This document shows positions 1 to 4,078 of a stretch of DNA of 7,962 bases, in pieces; the first letter of the stretch is position 1, and the number at the start of each line of letters is the position of its first letter. The notes below the pieces were generated by a model that saw nothing but the letters and a program-made list of their open reading frames with translations, was not told where the DNA came from and ran no database searches. The DNA lies in contig JACPZF010000070.1 in assembly GCA_016195615.1 (NCBI GenBank), positions 1 to 7,962 on the forward strand, read 5' to 3'. Made by a program: the position numbers and the translations under genes. The stretch is from Candidatus Gottesmanbacteria bacterium. GTDB lineage: Bacteria > Patescibacteriota > Microgenomatia > JACPZF01.

Positions 1-1215
1 AATGTTTTTTACTTTTTCTTCCCAAACCAAATCTAGAGGTCTGGCAGTCAGAGGAATCTCTCCCGTCATAATATTATTAGGCAGCCTGTGATAGCCGTAA
101 ATTCTCGCGACTTCTTCCACGATATCTTCAGGAATTTCAATGTCATTTTGCCTCCAGCTGGGAGGGGTGATTTTAAAAATTGTTTTACCATTAGCACTTT
201 TTGCCGCTACTTTAAATTTCATGGAAGATAAAATTCCCGTAATTTCTTTGACCGGTAAATCAATTCCCATCCGATTTGTGATAAAGCTTTGCGAAACGGT
301 AATTGGCTTAGCGGTAATAGGGTTTTTATATAAATCTATAAGCGGGCTTGCCACTTTGGCACCTGCCAATTCTTGCAAAAGATTCACCCCGCGAACTATG
401 GCTATTTCTGCATAACTTGGATCGGGTGATTTCTCGTTAATAGTAGCTGCTATGGTTCTAATTCCAAGCCTCATTGATGTTTTTCTTATAACCAAAGGAT
501 CATTAGATTCGATAAAAAGCAAAATGCGTTTCGTACTTTGAGTAACCACGCTGTTTTCGGTTCCCATAATGCCGGGAAGATCAATAATTCTCCCTGTTCC
601 ATCATCAATAACCACGTCCTGATCATTTAGCTGGTACTCTTTGTTGTCCAAAGTTACTAGTTTCTCGTCGTTTTTAGCATGTCGGATAAGTAGCTTTGCC
701 GTTCTAATCCGGTCGTAGTCAAAAATATGGCAAGGATGACCAATTTCAGTCATCACATAGTTTGTAATATCAATAACGTTATTTAATGATCTAATACCCG
801 ACGCTTCTAACCTATCGGCGATTAACTTTGGTGAAGGCTTTATAGAAACATTATCAAGGACGACGCCTAATACTCGTCGACATAAATTATTTGGATCAAC
901 AATCGCAAGCGGTATGAGGTTTACATTGGGAACATTTTCCTTACAAATTTTTGCTAGATCCTGATACTTTTTAGTAAACTTGGCCTGGCGGTTAAATCGG
1001 GGTAAAATTGCCACCATCTCCTCGGCCATCCCGACCACGGAGAACATGTCCACTCGATTCGTAGTGACTTCGATTTCGTAACTATAATCATTGCCCACTT
1101 TATTAATTCGCTCGACTGACGGTCCGCATAGGGACAGATAATTTTTAATTTCCTCGGGCGTGGCATCGGTGTCAACGAATTCTCTGAGCCAGGAATCGAG
1201 TAATGTAATATTCAT
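1..1215 (-). CDS. pheT: Phenylalanine--tRNA ligase beta subunit, N-terminal 405 residues (cut by window edge)
   Basis: The beta subunit of the cytoplasmic alpha2-beta2 PheRS, which charges tRNA-Phe; beta carries editing and tRNA contacts. The frame is open from ATG at 1215 to base 1 without a stop or frameshift. Visible are the N-terminal helix (LDSWLREFVD, 6-15), the core motif EIEVTTNRVDMFSVVGMAEE (47-66, 20 residues), the B3/4 editing region (GIRSLNNVIDITNYV, 140-154; HPCHIFDYDRI, 160-170) and the B5 motif PEDIVEEVARIYGY (362-375). The B6-B8 and C-terminal domains lie outside the window. The EMAP-like tRNA-binding OB fold (B2, about residues 40-150 in E. coli) is absent: the protein goes straight from the first helices into the core motif around residue 45. 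The start is well supported by AAGGA (1227-1223) 7 nt upstream. The gene follows pheS, separated by a 187-bp repeat-filled gap. Confidence 0.96.
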   Translation of the reverse strand, partial: MNITLLDSWLREFVDTDATPEEIKNYLSLCGPSVERINKVGNDYSYEIEVTTNRVDMFSVVGMAEEMVAILPRFNRQAKFTKKYQDLAKICKENVPNVNLIPLAIVDPNNLCRRVLGVVLDNVSIKPSPKLIADRLEASGIRSLNNVIDITNYVMTEIGHPCHIFDYDRIRTAKLLIRHAKNDEKLVTLDNKEYQLNDQDVVIDDGTGRIIDLPGIMGTENSVVTQSTKRILLFIESNDPLVIRKTSMRLGIRTIAATINEKSPDPSYAEIAIVRGVNLLQELAGAKVASPLIDLYKNPITAKPITVSQSFITNRMGIDLPVKEITGILSSMKFKVAAKSANGKTIFKITPPSWRQNDIEIPEDIVEEVARIYGYHRLPNNIMTGEIPLTARPLDLVWEEKVKNI

Positions 1216-1284
1216 ACTTTGTTCCTTGTCATTGCGAGGCACGTTCAATTTACATAAACGTGCCGCGGCAATCTCAATTCTAAT

Positions 1285-1349
1285 GTCATTCTGGCTTGTC
1301 CAGAATCAGATTCTGGATGCGCGAACTAAAGTTCGCTTACCAGAATGAC
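1285..1349. repeat. Branched inverted-repeat module (three-way junction)
   Basis: The outer arms GTCATTCTGG (1285-1294) and CCAGAATGAC (1340-1349) are perfectly complementary over 10 bp. Between them lie two further perfect hairpins: TCCAGAATC/GATTCTGGA (1299-1307/1309-1317) and GCGAACT/AGTTCGC (1321-1327/1330-1336). As single-stranded DNA or as RNA the module would fold into a cloverleaf-like three-way junction. It is transcribed within the pheS-pheT intergenic RNA. Confidence 0.75.
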
Positions 1350-1390
1350 GATAAGCAGATTGCTTCGTCGCTTCGCTCCTCGCAATGACA
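1346..1390 (-). repeat. 45-bp dispersed repeat, copy 1
   Basis: The reverse complement of 1346-1390 matches 4034-4078 at 44 of 45 positions (C instead of T at one site). It carries the core GCGAGGAGCGAAGCGACGAAGC-type purine-rich, near-palindromic stretch. It forms the right terminus of the repeat block between pheS and pheT. Confidence 0.9.
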
Positions 1391-1402
1391 GAGGGGCGGC
1401 GA

Positions 1403-2458
1403 TTAAAACTGCTCTAAGAATCTAATATCGTTACTATATAAAAGCCTGATATCATCAAGTTTAGTCCCTGATTTCATCATAAAAGTTCTCTCCACGCCCC
1501 AGCCGAAAGCAAAACCGGTGTATTTATTAGAATCAATTTTTCCTGCTTTTAAAACATTCGGGTGCACCATTCCCGACCCTCCCAACTCCATCCAGCCTTC
1601 CTTACATAAACGGCAAGTACTGCCATCTGGTAATTTACCCTTCCCGAGACACACGCCGCAGTTGATGTCGACCTCAAAAGAGGGTTCAGTAAATTGAAAA
1701 TGAAAAGGTCGAAGTCTCGTTTCCCTTTTTGGGCCAAAAAAGTTTTTGGCAAAATAATCCATGACGCCTTTTAAATGGGTAATATTAATGCCCTCGTCAA
1801 CTACCAATCCCTCAAACTGGTGAAACATGGGAATATGAGAAACGTCCCAGTTGGGGCGGTAACATTTGGCAATATTAATCATTCTTATCGGCGGCTTATG
1901 ATTTAATCTCTCCATTTCGCGAACCTGACCAGACGAAGTGTGCGGGGATAAAACCATTTTACCGTATTGTAAAGAGGTCGGAGCATCAATAAAAAAAGTT
2001 TCAAAATCGTCGCGCGCCGGGTGATTTTTGGGCATGTTTAAACTTTCAAACGCATACCATTCCCAATCGATTTCCGGATACCTAACTCTGGTAAAGCCAA
2101 TTCTCTCAAAAATTCTGGTAATCTCTTCAATGGCTTGCGTCACCAAATGCAAATGCCCGATTTCCGGTTTGATTCCGGGAGCGGTGACATCGAGCCATTC
2201 CTGTTTTGCAGTAGAAGTGTTTAGTGTTTGGTATTTGGTGTTTAGTGTTTGGTTAATATAATTTTTCAACTCGTTTACTTTCTTTCCGAAATCTGCTTTT
2301 TCTGCCAGCGACAAAGTACCTAGCCTTTTCGTAAGTAGGGCCACTTTTCCTTTTGCACCAAAGTACGCAAGTTTTAGCGCCTCTAGATCTTTTAAAGATT
2401 TTGTTTCCGCGATTTCTTTTTGGCTAGAGCTTTTTAAACTCTCAATTTCGTTTTCCAT
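1403..2458 (-). CDS. pheS: Phenylalanine--tRNA ligase alpha subunit
   Basis: The catalytic subunit of PheRS (class II): it activates Phe with ATP and charges tRNA-Phe. The 351 residues are within the usual range. Residues 1-68 form the helical coiled-coil arm that contacts tRNA. The catalytic core follows: NMPKNHPARDDFETFF (141-156), HTSSGQVR (173-180), motif 2 CYRPNWDVSHIPMFHQFEG (199-217, R201), FTEPSFEVDI (257-266) and motif 3 GFAFGWGVER (315-324, R324). A Cys4 insertion, CGVC (267-270) and CRLC (282-285), sits between FTEPS and GSGMVHPNVL and probably binds zinc; similar inserts occur in some other bacterial PheS. An in-frame repeat makes residues 70-81 (QTLNTKYQTLNT). No Shine-Dalgarno is visible before the ATG. 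Expression is likely governed by the Phe attenuator upstream. Confidence 0.97.
   Translation of the reverse strand: MENEIESLKSSSQKEIAETKSLKDLEALKLAYFGAKGKVALLTKRLGTLSLAEKADFGKKVNELKNYINQTLNTKYQTLNTSTAKQEWLDVTAPGIKPEIGHLHLVTQAIEEITRIFERIGFTRVRYPEIDWEWYAFESLNMPKNHPARDDFETFFIDAPTSLQYGKMVLSPHTSSGQVREMERLNHKPPIRMINIAKCYRPNWDVSHIPMFHQFEGLVVDEGINITHLKGVMDYFAKNFFGPKRETRLRPFHFQFTEPSFEVDINCGVCLGKGKLPDGSTCRLCKEGWMELGGSGMVHPNVLKAGKIDSNKYTGFAFGWGVERTFMMKSGTKLDDIRLLYSNDIRFLEQF
2217..2253. repeat. In-frame 16-bp direct repeat (21-bp period) inside pheS
   Basis: GTGTTTAGTGTTTGGT occurs at 2217-2232 and again, identically, at 2238-2253. The 21-bp offset keeps frame and encodes QTLNTKY then QTLNTST on the minus strand, in the linker between the coiled-coil arm and the catalytic core. 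Low-complexity repeats of this flavour look like an inserted dispersed element rather than ancestral PheS sequence; that origin is inference. Confidence 0.85.
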
Positions 2459-2727
2459 GATTTAAATTGATTGTAATAATTTAGAAGTTTAATTACAAGA
2501 TGTTTGGTAGTTACATATATTCCGTACCAATACAGGAATTTGATCTGGTTTCCTTTATATTACTACGAGATAATTGACCTAATTTAAATAAGTTTTCCGC
2601 TACTGTTCTCAACATTTCTCTTCCAAAGACGTATACAATCTTCATTTTTGATGATTGATGAGTTTCTTCGTTAATATATTGGTAATCGCTTTCTTTACTT
2701 GACATATAAGTTCTATTAAGAATCCAC
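2459..2727. other. AT-rich gap between attenuator terminator and pheS
   Basis: These 269 bases lie downstream of the attenuator terminator and form the rest of the pheS 5' leader. I see no Shine-Dalgarno, no clear second promoter and no strong hairpin. The only coding signal is one uncertain small ORF, listed separately. Confidence 0.6.
2511..2705 (-). CDS. Possible 64-residue small protein in the pheS leader (uncertain)
   Basis: Not recognised. An ATG at 2705 opens a 64-codon frame beginning MSSKESDYQYINEE, with a hydrophilic first third, a predicted amphipathic stretch (VFGREMLRTVAENLFKLG) and a polar tail with one Cys. There is no Shine-Dalgarno, no known motif and no signal peptide. The frame continues upstream to an ATG at 2741, but that codon lies inside the terminator loop, so 2705 is the more sensible start. 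It is located between the Phe attenuator and pheS, so it would be co-regulated with pheST if real. In AT-rich DNA a chance frame of this length is quite possible. Confidence 0.25.
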   Translation of the reverse strand: MSSKESDYQYINEETHQSSKMKIVYVFGREMLRTVAENLFKLGQLSRSNIKETRSNSCIGTEYM

Positions 2728-2750
2728 AAAAAAAGCCTCATTTTGGAGGC
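2728..2750 (-). terminator. Intrinsic terminator of the Phe attenuator (region 3:4)
   Basis: On the minus strand GCCTC (2750-2746) pairs with GAGGC (2739-2735) across a 6-nt loop and is followed at once by seven T (2734-2728). Its 5' arm also pairs with an upstream GGAGG in the antiterminator, so it is conditional. It lies after rplT and before pheS. Confidence 0.85.
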
Positions 2751-2809
2751 CGTTGGTATTTTTAAATTTTTATCTAACTTCTAATTTTCCACCAACTCAC
2801 CTCCACTTA

Positions 2810-2857
2810 TCAGAGGCTAAAAAAGAAAAAACTAAATTGGCTAGCTAGATTTATCAT
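2810..2857 (-). CDS. PheM-like leader peptide (15 residues, five Phe)
   Basis: ATG at 2857 opens MINLASQFSFFFFSL, stopping with TGA at 2812-2810. Five of 15 residues are Phe, four of them consecutive (codons 2830-2819), immediately before the attenuator hairpins. E. coli PheM ([14 protein letters not shown]) also has five Phe and lies in the same place, between rplT and pheS. The function is to act as a sensor of charged tRNA-Phe by ribosome stalling; the peptide itself probably has no role. The last codons (AGC CTC TGA) double as the 5' arm of the pause hairpin, as expected of an attenuator. There is no Shine-Dalgarno: the predicted transcript start is only about 16 nt upstream. Sequence homology to PheM cannot be judged at this length, so I leave the symbol empty. 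Confidence 0.85.
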   Translation of the reverse strand: MINLASQFSFFFFSL

Positions 2858-2862
2858 GATTT

Positions 2863-2895
2863 TTATAAGTCTTATATGATTTATAAGACTTATAA
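2863..2895. promoter_or_regulatory. 14-bp perfect dyad, two TATAAGnCTTATA palindromes (possible operator)
   Basis: TTATAAGTCTTATA (2863-2876) is exactly complementary to TATAAGACTTATAA (2882-2895) with a 5-nt spacer. Each arm contains a 13-bp palindrome, TATAAG(T/A)CTTATA, with centres 18 bp apart (2870 and 2888). The dyad overlaps the -10 box and the start region of the leader promoter. It could be an operator or an mRNA hairpin just after the rplT stop. On the plus strand it is followed by a T-run, but nothing is transcribed toward it there. Confidence 0.5.
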
Positions 2896-2908
2896 GCTTT
2901 TTTGTCAA
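2880..2908 (-). promoter_or_regulatory. Sigma70-type promoter for leader peptide-pheS-pheT
   Basis: TTGACA (2908-2903), perfect consensus, is followed after 17 bp by TATAAA (2885-2880). The -35 box overlaps the rplT stop codon. The predicted transcript start is near 2873, about 16 nt before the leader ATG. Confidence 0.75.
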
Positions 2909-3252
2909 GCGGTTTTCGCCTTTTCGACAATCGTTTTAAAAGTCTCTGGTTCGTTAGTTACAAAATACGAAAGCGTTTTACGGTCGAGATTGATATTAGC
3001 TTTTTTTAATTTATTTATGAATTGACTGTAATTTAAATCATAAGCTCGGATGGCCTCTGAGATTCTGGTAATCCAAAGCTGGCGGAAATCGCGTTTTCTG
3101 ATTTTTCGGCCGTGATAGGCATATTGGCCGGCGTGTAAAGAAGCTTCCTTGGCCACTCTAATAAGGCGGTGTTTAGTCCCCCGAAAACCTTTGGTAGCAG
3201 CCAGTATTTTTTTGTGTTTGTAATGCGAAGTTACGCCTCTTTTTATTCTCAT
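2905..3252 (-). CDS. rplT: Large ribosomal subunit protein bL20
   Basis: L20 is an early-assembly 23S rRNA-binding protein of the 50S subunit. All 115 residues align with the family from the basic N-terminal tail (MRIKRGVTSHYKHKKIL) through AGQYAYHGRKIRKRDFRQLW and YSQFINKLKKANINLDRKTL to the C-terminal VEKAKTA; E. coli has 118. The start ATG overlaps the rpmI stop by 4 bp (ATGA, 3252-3249), so translation is probably coupled to L35. In several bacteria L20 represses its operon by binding a structured infC leader; the very short infC leader here leaves no room for such a site. No terminator lies directly after the gene other than the Phe attenuator, so read-through from rplT into the pheS leader is possible. 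Confidence 0.98.
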   Translation of the reverse strand: MRIKRGVTSHYKHKKILAATKGFRGTKHRLIRVAKEASLHAGQYAYHGRKIRKRDFRQLWITRISEAIRAYDLNYSQFINKLKKANINLDRKTLSYFVTNEPETFKTIVEKAKTA

Positions 3253-3437
3253 ATGACCTTTTTAAATTTAGCCGCGAAAGCTTTATAAATTTCGCTCGTC
3301 CTTTGCCCGCGGCGTTTTTGCGTTTTCGATTTGGCCATTTTTAAATGCCTAGCATTTTGCCTGCGGTGCGTAAGCTTACCGCTTTTTGTTAGTTTTACTC
3401 TTTTGGCCACGCTTTTTCTGGTTTTAAGTTTTGGCAT
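3249..3437 (-). CDS. rpmI: Large ribosomal subunit protein bL35
   Basis: L35 is a small, very basic 50S protein. The 62 residues (MPKLKTRKSVAKRVKLTKSG at the start, with HRRQNARHLKMAKSKTQKRR in the middle) match the family in length and pattern. It lies between infC and rplT, as in most bacteria, and overlaps rplT by 4 bp. No Shine-Dalgarno precedes the ATG: the 30 bases upstream are the AT-rich tandem repeat. Translation may therefore rely on an unstructured leader or on ribosomes arriving from infC, whose stop codon is 30 bp away. Confidence 0.97.
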   Translation of the reverse strand: MPKLKTRKSVAKRVKLTKSGKLTHRRQNARHLKMAKSKTQKRRGQRTSEIYKAFAAKFKKVI

Positions 3438-3441
3438 GTTT

Positions 3442-3469
3442 AAAAATTAGAAATTAAAAATTAGAAATT
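3442..3469. repeat. Two perfect 14-bp tandem repeats between infC and rpmI
   Basis: AAAAATTAGAAATT occurs at 3442-3455 and 3456-3469, with a partial third unit (AAA) following. The repeat fills the whole infC-rpmI gap. On the minus strand the infC stop TAA (3470-3468) lies at its edge, and the position where an rpmI Shine-Dalgarno would be expected is occupied by it. Confidence 0.9.
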
Positions 3470-3974
3470 AAAGTGGTATCACCGTCATCGTCATCTGTCG
3501 GCCTTCCATTTTAATTTCACGATCCAATTTGGCTAGTTCTTTTAGATTTTCCAATACCTTATTTAATAGCTGCCTGCCGAAATCCGTTTTGGTCATTTGT
3601 CGGCCGGTGAATTTAACAGCAAATTTCACCCGGTGTTTTTCTTTAAGAAACTGTCTGGATTTCTTAAGCTGAGTTTCTAAATCGTGCTCGCCGATAAAAG
3701 GAGAAAGACGTACCTCTTTTATTTCTCCCGCCTTTTGTTTTTTTCTGCCCTCCTGCTCTTTTTTAGATTCTAAGTATTTAAATTTTTTAAAATCAATTAC
3801 TCGGCAAATCGGAGGTTTTGCCTTGGCAACGACTTCGACTAAATCCACGCCTTCACTCACCGCAATTCTTAGGGCTTCTTCCTTGGTGACAATGCCAATC
3901 TGTTTGCCGTCGCTAGCAATTAAACGCACGGTTGCTGCTGGAATGAATTGATTGATGCGATAAAACTTTAAAAT
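3468..3974 (-). CDS. infC: Translation initiation factor IF-3, starting at AUU
   Basis: IF3 binds the 30S subunit, prevents premature 50S joining and checks start-codon and initiator tRNA pairing. The protein is 168 residues: N domain (YRINQFIPAATVRLIASDGKQ begins near residue 5; KEEALRIAVSEGVDLVEV), a basic linker (residues about 80-100, KKEQEGRKKQKAGEIKEVRL) and C domain (GEHDLETQLKKSRQFL, VKFAVKFTGRQM, MEGRQMTMTVIPL). The frame is open upstream to TAG at 4001-3999 and contains no ATG, GTG or TTG before GTG at 3929. Starting there would remove the conserved RIN motif. ATT at 3974 follows AAGGAG (3986-3981) with a 6-nt spacer and restores the full N terminus. An AUU start is classical for infC and lets IF3 repress its own translation. 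The gene is first in an infC-rpmI-rplT unit. Confidence 0.95.
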   Translation of the reverse strand: MLKFYRINQFIPAATVRLIASDGKQIGIVTKEEALRIAVSEGVDLVEVVAKAKPPICRVIDFKKFKYLESKKEQEGRKKQKAGEIKEVRLSPFIGEHDLETQLKKSRQFLKEKHRVKFAVKFTGRQMTKTDFGRQLLNKVLENLKELAKLDREIKMEGRQMTMTVIPL

Positions 3975-3995
3975 CCTAGACTCCTTTAGCTCTAA

Positions 3996-4024
3996 ATACT
4001 AGCATATCGTGTTATTTAGATCAA
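3996..4024 (-). promoter_or_regulatory. Probable promoter of infC-rpmI-rplT
   Basis: TTGATC (4024-4019), a 17-bp spacer and TAGTAT (4001-3996), preceded by TGC giving an extended -10. The predicted start is near 3989, so the mRNA leader would be about 15 nt and begin just before the AAGGAG Shine-Dalgarno of infC. Confidence 0.5.
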
Positions 4025-4033
4025 CGCCCTCTT

Positions 4034-4078
4034 TGTCATTGCGAGGAGCGAAGCGACGAAGCAATCTGTTTATCGTCA
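4034..4078 (+). repeat. 45-bp dispersed repeat, copy 2, overlapping the thrS stop
   Basis: It matches the reverse complement of 1346-1390 at 44 of 45 bases. Its last three bases (4076-4078) are the thrS stop codon TGA on the minus strand, so the element abuts or trimmed the 3' end of thrS. The core contains GAGCGAAGCGA, also found upstream of msrB. It lies just before the infC promoter. Confidence 0.9.

Larger units (their letters stand above)
1227..1390. repeat. MITE-like repeat block between pheS and pheT
   Basis: The 164-bp block starts with TGTCATTGCGAGG (1227-1239) and ends with its exact reverse complement (1378-1390), giving 13-bp terminal inverted repeats. Inside are three modules. 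Module A (1227-1275) contains the arms GGCACGTT/AACGTGCC (1238-1245/1257-1264). Module B (1285-1349) is a branched hairpin. Module C (1346-1390) is a reverse copy of the 45-bp element at 4034-4078. No ORF or target-site duplication is evident. The left end overlaps the pheT Shine-Dalgarno by one base, so the block fills the pheS-pheT gap without harming either gene. It may be a non-autonomous mobile element or a mosaic of REP-like units. Confidence 0.8.
2728..2857 (-). promoter_or_regulatory. Phe-responsive transcription attenuator controlling pheS-pheT
   Basis: Four mutually exclusive segments can be seen after the Phe codons. Region 1 CCTCT (2816-2812), in the last leader codons, pairs with region 2 GGAGG (2804-2800). 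Region 2, extended as GGAGGTGAGTTGGT (2804-2791), pairs with region 3 ACCAACGGCCTCC (2757-2745): 5 bp, a G-U pair, a small internal loop, then 6 bp. The 3' part of region 3 alternatively forms the terminator with region 4 (2739-2735). Expected behaviour from the E. coli pheST model: a ribosome stalled on Phe codons covers region 1, 2:3 forms and pheST is read; a ribosome reaching the stop codon covers region 2, and the terminator forms. Confidence 0.85.

Noticed and set aside
140..415. Plus-strand 91-codon open frame with hydrophobic start
   Set aside because: It is entirely antisense to pheT, which is continuous and strongly conserved.
2706..2741. Longer form of the small ORF starting at ATG 2741
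   Set aside because: The start codon overlaps the terminator loop and stem, and the first 12 codons are encoded by the terminator arm and its T-run.
2863..2904. Intrinsic terminator on the plus strand (dyad followed by six T)
   Set aside because: No plus-strand gene or promoter lies upstream, and the dyad overlaps a better-supported minus-strand promoter.
3468..3929. infC starting at GTG 3929
   Set aside because: It would remove the conserved RIN-containing N terminus and has no Shine-Dalgarno; the ATT at 3974 fits both.
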